In this document: positions 1 through 10,003 of the stretch, piece after piece | How positions within the stretch are numbered: the stretch's first letter is position 1 | How the letters are laid out: each line of letters starts with the position of its first letter | Assembly: GCA_009809945.1 (NCBI GenBank) | Contig: WTPW01001006.1 | Location: 35,844 to 99,843, forward strand | Reading direction: 5' to 3' | DNA length: 64,000 nt | Origin: Gigaspora margarita | Taxonomy: Eukaryota; Glomeromycota; Glomeromycetes; Diversisporales; Gigasporaceae | Program-made: the position numbers and the translations under genes | The notes under the pieces: model-generated | Told to the model about the DNA's origin: nothing | Databases searched by the model: none | Seen by the model: the letters and a program-made list of their open reading frames with translations, nothing else

Positions 1-578
1 TTTTTTTATAATTTTTATTATAAATTTATTTTAAACCAATTTTAAGGGGACATGTCCTATGACTGATATCTTTAATATACTTAAAAAAATGTAAATAGTA
101 AATTGAAAAAATATTCATATATATTAAATCTATCTATATAAGTTTTTTTGACTGTATAAATAACAAATTATACAGTGCAAAATTTTTAAATTATTCACAT
201 AAATCATTCATGTACAGTACTATGCACTAGATTTAATACATTACCATGCATCTTATTACTAGCATTATTAATTAAAACAAATTAATAGTTAATAAGATCA
301 CATATTATATTAGGCCACATAAAATTAATCAATTGGTTTTCATAACTCAGCTAGGTCAAAATTTGTAAAATTAAAAATTTTTTTATATATTTTAATAACT
401 GGGTAGGATTTTAATAATTTACATAAAGTTTTATATATGAAAATTAAAATAAAAAGATGGATAGATGGGTCAATTTAAAAAGATTCATATCATGAAAACC
501 AAGTAATTAAATTTGTATAGCTTTAATCAAAGCAATTATTATGATAAATAAGGAGAAATGATGAATTAATTAAAATTA
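1..578. other. AT-rich intergenic DNA, nothing recognised
   Basis: No open frame, RNA gene or inverted repeat stands out. The stretch is AT-rich low-complexity sequence up to the TA that flanks the first transposon. Confidence 0.6.
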
Positions 579-889
579 CATCAGCAAATTTATAATAGCA
601 TAATCTTACGTAAGATCTTACGAACTGTAATATAAGCAAAATATTTCGTAATATATAATGAAATATTTTAAAAATAAAATTCAAAAATTATAACGAAATA
701 TCTTGATCCTTTTTAAACCAAGCTAGGATTAGTAGATCAGTGTAACCTGAATCACGCATTGGACTAATTATTTGAAATAGTTCGAATTCTGTACTACAAG
801 ATCAGATTCGCTTTTTTGTTTTTGTTTCATTTCTTTGTTTTTGTTTTATTTTTTTTGTTTTCATTTTATTTATTTTTTATTTTATTTTT

Positions 890-1510
890 ATTTTGGCACT
901 TTACAAGAACACCTTTGCAAGAAGACAAACAACTTTTTGAAACCTTGCACAAGCCAACCCAAACATCTGCTACTTTGCAAGAATACAACTAATTTTTCTA
1001 GCAATTTCAAAAATGCTTCTTTAAAGAAATAAAGGTTTAGTTAGGACTTTATTTATTTTTTCATTTGACATATTTTGTATTTGTTTTTTTTTTTATTTGT
1101 TTTATTAATTTATTTTATTTTGGCACTTTGAAAGAAAAGAACCCTTACTTCTTAGCACTTTGCAAGAAAACCAACTCAGACTTTTTTGGCACTTCGTGAC
1201 TTTTTTGGCATTTTGCAAGAATGTTAACCTAGCTTTCACAATTTCTGAATGTGCAAGAACGTCAGAGAAATGAAGATTTGGGACTTTATTTATTATTTTT
1301 TTTTATTAGTTTGCTTACATTTTTTTGTTTTTTTCATTTTGTTTTTTGTTTTTACTTATTTTTTTAATTTTTAATTTATTTTATTTATTCTAACTTCTTC
1401 GATACTTTGCGACTTTTCTGGCACTTTACAAGAAAACTAGCTTAACTTCTCTAGCACTTTGCAAGAACAAACTAGATTTCTCTGCCAATTTGCAAGAACA
1501 TCAACACTTA
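890..1510. repeat. Degenerate interspersed motif CACTTTGCAAGAA
   Basis: A short motif close to GGCACTTTGCAAGAA recurs about ten times at irregular spacing (for example near 895, 1120, 1157, 1207, 1420, 1455, 1489), separated by T-rich runs. It lies inside the TA-flanked transposon and looks like an old tandem array interrupted by poly(T) expansion. No coding potential is seen. Confidence 0.55.
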
Positions 1511-1550
1511 TGAGAAATTGGTTTTATTTTTTTTTTCACTTTACTATTTT

Positions 1551-1740
1551 AGGAATTATTTAGAAAATCAAGCAAAACAAAGGTTATAGACAAAACAAAA
1601 GAAATAGCAAAAGTGAAGACGATAGAAAACAAAGAAGCAAAGATTAGGAATTATTTAGAAAAAAAGAGCGAAGTGAAGGTTATAGCAAAAACAAAAGAAA
1701 TAGCAAAAGTGAAGATGATAGAAAACAAAGAAGCAAAGAT
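1551..1740. repeat. Two-copy tandem duplication, 95-bp unit
   Basis: The sequence from 1551 is repeated from 1646 with a 95-bp period. Both copies start AGGAATTATTTAGAAAA and end AAGAAGCAAAGAT, with a few substitutions and small indels. The unit is purine-rich on the + strand. Confidence 0.8.
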
Positions 1741-2275
1741 AATAGCTAACTGTGGGGTGTGAGTGAAAATATGTATATAGAGCTAGTTTTTTGTATAATA
1801 ATAGAATTAGATGTGACGAAGTGTGAAAGTAGTTTAAAATATTTGTAATAATGTAAAAATAATACTATAATATTAATTAAAAATATATATTAATAAATAT
1901 AAAATATAATGTATAATAATAATAAAAAAATATAAAATTTTATGTGAAACTTGTGAATTATTATAAAAACCTATAAAAAAACATAATTATGTGAATATGT
2001 ATATTGGTTATTTATTTTTTAAAAATTTTAAAAATTTGCAAAACAATGCGAAAACATCACACAATATGCAAATTATTGCCTGCTGCGACCTTGAAGGGGG
2101 AGGTGATTTGCATTTTTTTATTTGGTCTATTTCGCAATATTGCGCTATAAATTCTGTAATATAACCATAATATAACATAATATATAACGTTATAAATTAT
2201 ATCAAACATAAGATATTCGTTATATTACGGGCCATAATATCTTACGTAAGATTATATATATATAATTCGCTGATG

Positions 2276-2949
2276 TAAAAAGGATCTAAACTGTAAATAA
2301 CTTACCTTTAAGGTAGAAAGCCTTTCATTTTTTTATTTATATATTCTATTACACAAAATTTTCCAGTTGCAAGAATTACATTTCTTTTCGAATGCAGCGA
2401 GGCTGAATTCTTGGGTAGTTTTTTGATGATAAAAACCTTTTAAAAGTATTTTTAAAGATGAATTCAAACTCCTAGATTTCATAAACCCTCAAGCATCAGC
2501 TATGTAGATATCTTTGCTAGGATTTAATTGATAATTAGTTCTATAACAAAGCATGGTAATAGTAGCTAGCATGTCTCATAAATTCATTCATTCAAAACAG
2601 AAAGAAAATAATTTTAGCAATTTTTTTTTTAATAACGATTTATTTTTATTTATTTATTACCAAAAAAAAATAAAAAATAAAAAAAGATGACTACACAAAA
2701 TTCATAGTCATATAATAAACAAACATAAGGTTTTCAATAAGGCTTAGTCAAAATAAAGAGCAACACAATAATCTTTTTATTTAGTTATTCTATTAGTTAT
2801 TCTATTAGTTATTCTATTATAATTACTGATACAAAATCTATTATGTGTCACAAATCAGGCCCCTAAAATTTGCTAATAATAATGTCATCGCCTTAGCATC
2901 CAATCAATCAATTAAACAATTGACTATTTGCTTCAACAGCTACAATCAT
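2276..2949. other. AT-rich spacer with a 12-bp microrepeat
   Basis: No gene is seen. At 2781-2819 the 12-mer TTAGTTATTCTA is repeated just over three times. The region ends at the 3' LTR of the retrotransposon. Confidence 0.6.
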
Positions 2950-3478
2950 TGTTACAAGTGACTATTGCCTTCAATATAGTACTTGCAATACAACACATAG
3001 TAACAGGGATCTTGTAAGAGTCAGAGAAGATATGAAGCAGTGTGCAAGTGGAATATTACTTTACTAGAGCAGTTCATTATATTTTATTTATTAAAGAGCA
3101 AGAGAATATTTATTGGGCAAAGATATATTTTATTTATTTATAAGATAATATTCAAGATAGATAACTATTCCTAAACATTAGAGGGAGAAGAGGGAAATCT
3201 GAGTCTATTGTACAGGAAGGCAGAAAACTAGGGTTTATATACCTTTTGATCATTAGAAGTAGAAATAGTAGAAATGGTAGAAATGGTAGAAATAGTAGAA
3301 ATNGTAGAAATGNTAGAAATGGTTAACTATGTTACTCGTACTTCTAACTTAGCCATATATAGTTAATAATATAAAATAATATAATAAAATAAGATAATAA
3401 AATAATCCAATAAAATATAATTAAAATAATACTAGAAAATACATTAAAGAAACTAATACTAAAACTCATTCTACAACA
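2950..3478 (-). repeat. 3' LTR of the Ty3/gypsy element
   Basis: This is the downstream copy of the LTR, 529 bp, with the same TGTTACAAG start and CTACAACA end. It carries a shorter run of the 9-bp GTAGAAATG-type microsatellite at about 3254-3325, where two N bases occur. Confidence 0.92.
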
Positions 3479-3492
3479 TTTCCGTCTCCTTT
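3479..3492 (-). promoter_or_regulatory. Polypurine tract
   Basis: On the minus strand the bases directly before the 3' LTR are AAAGGAGACGGAAA, an almost pure purine run with one C. This is the expected plus-strand primer position. It begins right at the stop codon of the third ORF, so coding sequence runs up to the tract. Confidence 0.75.
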
Positions 3493-4272
3493 AAGAATGA
3501 GCACTGCGAATTCCAACTTCATGTAATAGCAGAGAAAAATTTTCTTCATTTAATTCTTCCAAGTTAGTATAGGTAATCGTAGTAGTGGAATAAAGACGGG
3601 ACAATCCACACACTTGTAGGATTTGATAAATTTGGATAGCACACTTCCATATTTGAGAAGCACATTGAGGTCCCAAACTTTCTTTTAGTGTGTCCCATAT
3701 CCTTTGTTATTCTTTCTGGGTATTACCATTGATTTTTAATTGTTCCAGGTAATAACAGGCTGCCAGAATTCTAACTTGAGGTCTTTGTTTTCCTCAGCTT
3801 TCTATTCTGAGTCAAGTAGTTATTTCTCAAAGCTTGTTCACTGAAGAGGTTTCATTTAATGGGTTCCTTCTAAGAGAGACTCTTTCTTCAGTTTCGGTTA
3901 AGTCAATGACTAACTTATTTACGGCATTGGGTATAGGGTCTTGAGGACTCGTATCTTCTGGTTCAGCAAGTGAGAAAAATAATTCTTTATTAGTGTTTTC
4001 TGTGTCAGTATTTGTTAGATTACCATCTGGTTCTAGCTCCAATTTTCTGGAATAATTTCAGTTTCGTCATTATTGATAACATTATTCTGAATCTGTTCTT
4101 TATTTTCTAAAGGGAACTGTAGTGAAAATATAATTTCTTTTCCATCTTTCATGGCTACCTGGTTGGTAGTAATAATAAGACTATTGTTCTGAGATGCAGG
4201 GTCTTGGTTCCAATATTTAATTAATTCAGCAAGAATAATTAGGGTTTGAGGTTGCAGGGTCAAAGTTTCCAT
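3491..4272 (-). pseudogene. Third ORF of the Ty3/gypsy element, unknown function
   Basis: After integrase a further coding region begins at ATG 4272 in a favourable context (AAAATGG, METLTLQPQTLIILAEL). An open frame also extends upstream to 4395. A -1 shift near 4035 passes into the acidic 4042-3827 segment (LEPDGNLTNTDTENTNKE). After more breaks the frame is open again at 3676-3491 (residues GPQCASQIWKCAIQIYQI, then NEENFSLLLHEVGIRS) and stops exactly at the polypurine tract. Position alone matches envelope or accessory genes, but I see no signal peptide, fusion peptide or membrane anchor in the conserved part, so it is not called env. Confidence 0.55.
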
Positions 4273-4395
4273 TTTAAGAATTAAAGTTTTTATTATTAAG
4301 AGAAAAAGGGAAAGGAGAAATATTTCTAGTAATTTTAATGTTAAGACAAAGGTGGTTACTCTAAAAAAAAGGATAAAAAAAATATTGTTATCCAT

Positions 4396-4817
4396 GTCAA
4401 ATTAAAGAATAGGGCTTGTTTAATTGTTTCGCGGCGTCACTCATGTGACTCACAAATCGTAACGTTGATCACATGACCAAACATTTTCTTGCCGATCAAA
4501 AATGCGTCAGGTCAATTTGCGGGTTTCTGTGGCATTTTCGTTCTAAGATAAGCTTAGTAGAAAAGATGCGCAATCCCCTGTTGGGTATACAGTCAAAATT
4601 TCAGCTCAAACGGAGCAATATTGACTGACTGACTTTACTTAGTGGTAACCATTCCACGAAGTCAAAATCCGATTCTTATATATATATCACTATATTATTT
4701 CTGTTTCTAATTTTAACAAAAATGGGGTAACTTAGATTCATAAAAAAAAAATTGTTTGTTGTACACAGTAAATTAAGGGGTTGAGGCTGTGTTTCCATCT
4801 GTTTTAAGAATTTCTTC
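4396..4817. other. Non-coding insert-like segment between integrase and third ORF
   Basis: This stretch has visibly more G+C and CpG than its surroundings at 4430-4660 (GCGGCGTCACTC, GATCACATGACC, TGACTGACTGACTTTACTTAG), with no open frame. It may be a separate small element or solo LTR inserted in the retrotransposon, or a regulatory or splice region ahead of the third ORF. I see no clear inverted ends or target duplication. Confidence 0.35.
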
Positions 4818-5960
4818 CTAGAAATTCAAATGATGATCATAGGTTGCCAATCTTGTTTCTCCGTAGTACTTAACAAGACGATCACTATTGTAGTACTGCT
4901 TTGATGTTTTTCCATCCATTGTACACAGTTTATAGGTGTCATTATTCAATTTTTCCTTAACAATAAATGGTCCTATTCTTTTCTCTTCAAATTTTGCAGA
5001 GCGAGAGGCTTCAATGTCTTTTCTTTGTACCCAAACTTTATCACCAATTTCAAATTCTTCTTTCTGTATCCTGGAATNAAATCTAACTTTCTGTTTCTTT
5101 TGAGACTTANTTGTATTTTNNCTGGCATTNNTATGGTGATAGGGTAATTCTTCNATTAATTCAAATGCTCNTTGGAGAATACTATCTTCTAGAGAGACTT
5201 CATCATCTGGATCAACTGGGTCTATAGGGATAACAGTTTCAATTGGTAAAATAGCTTGTTGACCATATACCAAATGAAAAGGGATATATCCTGTTGTTGC
5301 ATGTCATATTTGTCCTGTATGCAAATAGTACAGCAGGTATCTGTGTATCCTATTCTGTATCTTTTTCTGTCACTTTTGCAAGAGAGTTACAAAGGGTTCT
5401 GTTTAATCTTTCAACCATTCCATTGGTTTGTGGGTGGTAAGATAAAGAAAATATATGCTTTATCAAAAACTTTTCACATAGTATCTTTACAATTTCACTA
5501 ACAACATTCTTTCCATTATCTGAGAGTATCTATCATCTTAGGTACTCCATGTCTACAAACAATTTCTTCAAAGATAAACTTGGCTAAGGTTTCTGCACCT
5601 GCATCTGGTACAGCTTTGGTTTCTGGCAACGGGTAAGGTAATCGGTAGCAACAATAATATAGCGATTATTTCGAAGAGTTATAGGGAGAGGTCCAACTAA
5701 ATCTATTCCTACACACTCAAAGGCTCTTCCAACTTGAATAGGGTAAAGAGGTTCCTTTCTTTTACTTTTTCCTCATTTTTGACATATTTCACAAGAGTGA
5801 ACATAGTTCTAAACATCTCTATATATTTGGTCCCTATAATATCGTTTAGATATCTTATAATACATAGCATCTGTTCCTAAATGTCCAGCAGTAGGATGAC
5901 TATACATCATATACAATATTGGTTCAACTTCAGTCCATTTAATTACTCTAATAGGTTTAT
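4818..5960 (-). pseudogene. Integrase
   Basis: The integrase would insert the DNA copy. An HHCC zinc-binding N-terminus is visible near 5910-5790 (HPTAGHLG then CEICQK), followed by the catalytic-core start with VGIDLVGPL near 5700. The middle is interrupted by stops. The C-terminal 151 residues are open at 5273-4818 and hold a conserved C-terminal module (FEIGDKVWVQRKDIEAS, KRIGPFIVKEKL, YYNSDRLVKYYG). Several N bases at 5088-5171 create unknown residues there. Confidence 0.85.
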
Positions 5961-6099
5961 CTGGATCTTTTCTATTCTTTTTGTACAATAATTTATTTTT
6001 TACTTAATATCATCTAGATTGATTAATAATTGCCCTTTGTTCATTGTCCATTAAGTCAGGGGAGAGAGTGTCTGATTCTAAATACTCTAGTAGGTTTTG

Positions 6100-7564
6100 G
6101 TATTGATCTAAATTCATATAGAGTCAATAGGGTAGAGGTGTGTCTGGGTCAGTAGGCAAAAAAGAGCATCAACATTTGAATGGATTCTTTCAGGTTTGTA
6201 TATGATAGTAAAATGATAGAGTTGGAGTTTCATAATCCAATGACCTAAACATCCTTTAGGTTGGGATAACTTAACCATTTAAGAGCAGAGTGGTCTGAAA
6301 TTAATGTGAAATAACTTGTGCCAAAGTATTTATAAAAAAGTTCAATGGCCCATACAATGACAGCACATTCCAGTTCAGTGGCTCCATAGTTTACTTCTTC
6401 CTTTTTCAAACTTTTACTAGTATAGGCAATTGGGTGTCCCTTTTTATCATCAGAGAGTTGGCTTAAAGTGGCTTCAAATCCTTCATAGAATGCATCCGTA
6501 GCAAGAATAAATTCTTTTCAATAGTCTGGATAAATGAGGATAGGGCAGTAGTCAATCGATGCTTTAATTCATCAAAAGCCTTCTGACATTTCATATTCCA
6601 TTCATAAGCATTATTCTTATACAATAACTGGTTAAGAGGATGAGCAATGGAAGAGAAATGTTTGATGAATCGTCTATAGTATCCAGCTAGATCTAAAAAG
6701 GAGCATAGTTGGGTTACACTTTGGGGAGGTCAGATATTCTGAACAGCAGTTATCATGTCTGGATCTGGAGAGATTCCTTTTTCTTTTATAAGATGTCCTA
6801 AAAAAGGTAATTGTTTCATCCAAAAATTACACTTTTCAATATTTACTTTAATCCAGCTTTCCTAATTCTAGTAAAGACTTCTCATAGATGTTTAATATGA
6901 TTATCAAATGTGCGAGAGAAGATGTTGGTATCATTTAGATATACTATAATATACTTGTAGACTATAACCTTATAAAACTGGTTCATAAGATGTTGAAAGG
7001 TGACAGGGGGATTACACAATCCAAAAGGCATAACATTGAATTCATAGGTTCCGTATCTGGTTATAAAAGCAGTTTTCTCTCTGTCTTTTGGGTGTACTTT
7101 TACTTGCCAATATCCACTCATAAGATCTAAAGTAGAAAAATAAGTAGCTCTGGCAAGGGAGTCAAGCATTTCATCAATTCGAGGTAGGAGTACTGGTCTT
7201 TCTTGGTAATATTGTTAAGCTTTCGGTAATCTACACAAAATCTTTTCTTTCCATATTTCTTGTTTACAAGTACAATAGAAGAGGTCCAAGGACTAGAGGA
7301 TTCTCTAATTAATTTATTTTCTAATATTCATTGTACTTCTTTATTTATGAATGTTTGTTCAGTGAGCGGTACCATATAGGGTTATGAGCAAATAGGTAGT
7401 CTATCATCAGTAAATATTCGATGAACAACTAGATCAGTTCTATCTAGTTGGGTCATATCTTTTGCAAAAAGGTCTGCAAATTCAAGAAGCAATTGGCGAA
7501 ATTGGGCTCCTTGACTAGTAATAAGAGGTCCTACTTTTGGGTTAATTTCCTGAGTCATATATAT
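6100..7564 (-). pseudogene. pol: Reverse transcriptase and RNase H
   Basis: The RT would copy the element's RNA. The fingers/palm signatures run leftward: RFCVDYRKLNNIT near 7230, then in the 95-residue ORF 7169-6882 FSTLDLMSGYWQVKVHPKD (motif A) and MPFGLCNPPVTFQHLMN (motif B). The catalytic YxDD box reads VYLNDTNIFS near 6945, so one catalytic Asp has become Asn. After 6880 come LGHLI and DLAGYYRRFIKHFS, the usual connection to the RNase H region, which is followed to about 6100 with many stops. Order and motifs are those of Ty3/gypsy. The domain is inactive by several independent lesions. Confidence 0.88.
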
Positions 7565-8219
7565 TTCTCAAATGTGTCTGGATCTACAATTGTCTGTATT
7601 TTCAAGTAGTTTTTGATCATGCTCAGGATAACTCAAAAATTTTGAGTATCCCGGTTACTAGACTCGGGTATAGGAACAGTAGACTCAGTATACAAGTCCC
7701 TTAATTGATAATGAAAGTTTTCAAAATAATGAACTCGGTCCTGCAAAGTCTTAATGGTCTGTTCCTGGTGTTCAAATGTTTTGGCTTGTTCTTGAAGAAG
7801 TATAATGATTTGAGCTGTTATTGAATCTGTTTCTGCAAAAGTTGAATCAGTTCAGCTGATTCTAGAACAGGCGAGGCAGTTTTGATAGGAGCAACTACAG
7901 GTGACTCCATAGCAAGGAGTGTAGTTGATTCATTTAGTTCAGGTGCTTCAGGTATGGAGGAGGTAAAAATTTCTGTTTCTAGAGGATTTTCTTCTTCATA
8001 GCATTCCTTGCACGACTTTTTATATTGTCAAAGTTCATCATTGGTTTTGACCATAGTACAGGATTCACAAAGGTCTGCAGTTCCTGCAAAGTTTCTTCGT
8101 AGGTTTTCCATGGCTCTTCTTTTATCAAAATATGGGTGACTCATATCAACGGATTTGGCAAGAATTCTTTGTAATGTTTGTTCTTCCGTTTTTGTTAATT
8201 CTACATGAGTGGATCTCAT
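7565..8219 (-). pseudogene. Linker between Cys-rich region and reverse transcriptase
   Basis: Frame 8219-8028 encodes a 63-residue charged piece (TEEQTLQRILAKSVDMSHPY) ending in a CESC pair. The sequence continues with stops into a Glu/Pro-rich and Gln/Leu-rich stretch. No enzymatic motif is visible. It probably is the polyprotein region ahead of the RT. Confidence 0.45.
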
Positions 8220-8243
8220 GATAATATTTACTTTATCATAGGT

Positions 8244-9010
8244 TTAGTCTTGATTAAAGCAGTCATTAAACTGAGGTTCCAGAGCATGAGCAAGAGTTTC
8301 ATTGCTTTCACCAATCTGGATCTGGGCTAGGCGAAAGATATGACTTTGGTTAAGGTCATAACCATGTCCTGCATTTCTGATGGACTTGGTATAGTGGCAT
8401 ACACAGGTCCATAGATTGCAATTGGGGTTATATTCTATGTCCTGTGCAGCTTTGTAGGCATAGAGGTGTTCAAGGTCACAAAATCGAACATCCTCTTGAC
8501 TAGAATTAAGTTTAATCATCTTGGATCTAATTCCTTGTTCTTTACAGAGTTTGCACACAGTTAATGTTTCTCTGCCTTCACCATTGGTGAAGAATTCAAT
8601 GCTTCGGGGGTTGTCAAGCTCTAAAGCATAATGAAAGTCAATCCAACATCCTTTACACACTATTGTTTGGTTCAATGGTCTAATCTCTTCAGGCTTCTTG
8701 CGTACTTTACATTGGCAACAGTGGTGGGTGTGTAGAGGTATAAAATGAGGGAGTCGTTGAGCCTTTACTTCCTGGAGGTCACAACCACATTCAAATCTCT
8801 GGTTCTCTAATTTCTGGGTCATTTGAGGGCAGATGGCTCTGATATGCCCATATTGTCCACATTGATAACATCAGTTTTCAGGGCAGTCCTTGTATAAATG
8901 TCCAGGTTGGGAACAGGTTTTGCAAATATTTTGTTTAGGGGCCTGCCTAGGGCAATGAGCAGCAAGTTGTCCATAGTGATAACATTAGTAATATTCATTG
9001 TTGGGGCTGT
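8244..9010 (-). pseudogene. Extra CCHC knuckles and Cys-rich domain after protease
   Basis: Downstream of the protease, one minus-strand frame shows three consecutive zinc-knuckle motifs between about 9000 and 8830. The first has lost its second Cys (CYHYGQLAAHCP). The other two, CKTCSQPGHLYKDCP and CYQCGQYGHIRAICP, are intact, with stops between motifs. The same frame continues as the open 192-residue ORF 8822-8244, rich in CxxC pairs (CQCK, CKGC, CKLC, CVCH) and His, suggesting a further zinc-binding fold of unknown function. Ty3 knuckles normally sit at the end of gag before the protease, so a second set here is unusual. I do not recognise the Cys-rich part as a named family. Confidence 0.6.
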
Positions 9011-9311
9011 CAGCATATAGATGATTGTAGGAGTAGCAGTGTCATCATTTTTGATTAGAGAAGGACGCAATGGGTCTGGGTCTACGAGCAACAGTGGTCT
9101 AGATATTTTGTTCTGTATCTGCCATATAAGCTTCTTTTGGACTAAGATATTCTTGTTCAAATTTTTCCAAATCCTTTTCATTAGTAATAGTAGGTTGGGT
9201 AGGTAGAGGTTGGTTATTTTCATAGGAGGTAGGTACATGAATCTTTTTCTTGTTCCAGCAGAGAGTATAAGCTTTGTTTTTCTAATTGTAGCTTGTATCT
9301 ACTTTCTGCGA

Positions 9312-9912
9312 CTAGTCATTACCTAAAAGTAATAAATAAGAAGTAGCATTCATAACTTCAACGTCCAGAAGGATAGTGGTTCCTTCAATTTCTATTGGCA
9401 AATTTTTAATAATGCCAAGAGGGCGAACTGAGGATCCAGTAGTAGAAACAATAAGACTGGTAGAAGGAGCTTCAATTTTGAGTTCAAGTTCTTTCACAAC
9501 TTGGTGAGAGATCATGCTGATAGCAGCTCCACTATCAATAACGGCGTGGTAGGGTTTTCCTTGTAGTTTGACATTATATTTAACAAGAGTAGTATAAGTT
9601 GGGGTCTGGATCTGGGTGGCCTTGGATTCTTGAGTCAAGTAACTAGCAAGAGCAGTATGTATGGACTTATTCACAAGAAAAGTTTCAAACTGCTCATAAG
9701 TATAATCATTTGCAGTATCGATAGTATATACATCATGAGGATAAGGAGTAGAAGAGCGATTTCTGGATCTGGATCGGTCAGAGGATCAATAATTCTAGTT
9801 ATTTCTGTACCTAGCACGTGATTGACTTTGGCTATGGGGTCGATCATATCCAGAGCAGTTATTATTATAGTTTCGGTCCCTGGATCTGCTTCAGTTTCTA
9901 GATCTGGATCTA
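9312..9912 (-). pseudogene. Arg/Ser-rich linker and aspartic protease
   Basis: From 9912 to about 9700 one frame gives an arginine/serine-rich linker, while the longest uninterrupted frame there is a shifted one. The protease follows at 9674-9312 (120 residues). It has the catalytic AVIDSGAAISMIS segment, then a hydrophobic ILLDVEVM strand and a terminal LLLLGND close to the usual LG(M/I)D flap-closing motif. A retroviral-type protease acts as a dimer to cut the polyprotein. The catalytic Asp is intact, but the frame stops directly after LLLLGND, so it is separated from the downstream domains. Confidence 0.82.
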
Positions 9913-10003
9913 TCATAGGCTGGTTTTTTCTAGAAGAATAATTATTACTTCAGCCTCAGAATTGGTATCTTTGGTTGTCCCTTTTGTTATCTTGGAACCG
10001 GGC

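Larger units (their letters stand above)
579..2275. mobile_element. Non-autonomous TIR transposon, TA target site
   Basis: The two ends are inverted copies of each other: CATCAGC at 579 and GCTGATG ending at 2275, each directly flanked by TA. About 20 bp inside each end lies the same palindromic block ATCTTACGTAAGAT (near 602 and 2239), and weaker inverted similarity continues for tens of bases. The 1.7 kb body has no transposase-like frame and consists of T-rich and A-rich repeats. The TA flank and inverted ends fit a Tc1/mariner-type non-autonomous element. The superfamily is an inference. Confidence 0.6.

Noticed and set aside
835..1032. 65-codon + strand frame
   Set aside because: Phe/Tyr-rich translation of T-rich repeat DNA inside a transposon; no domain and continuous with the CACTTTGCAAGAA repeats.
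3491..4395. Calling the third ORF an envelope gene
   Set aside because: Position fits, but no signal peptide, cleavage site or membrane anchor is visible in the conserved part.
9021..9206. + strand frames over the retrotransposon (also 9630-9821, 9962-10408, 10143-10325, 10759-11091)
   Set aside because: Opposite-strand shadows of gag, protease and the Glu-rich region; Ser/Ile-rich compositions are antisense artefacts.
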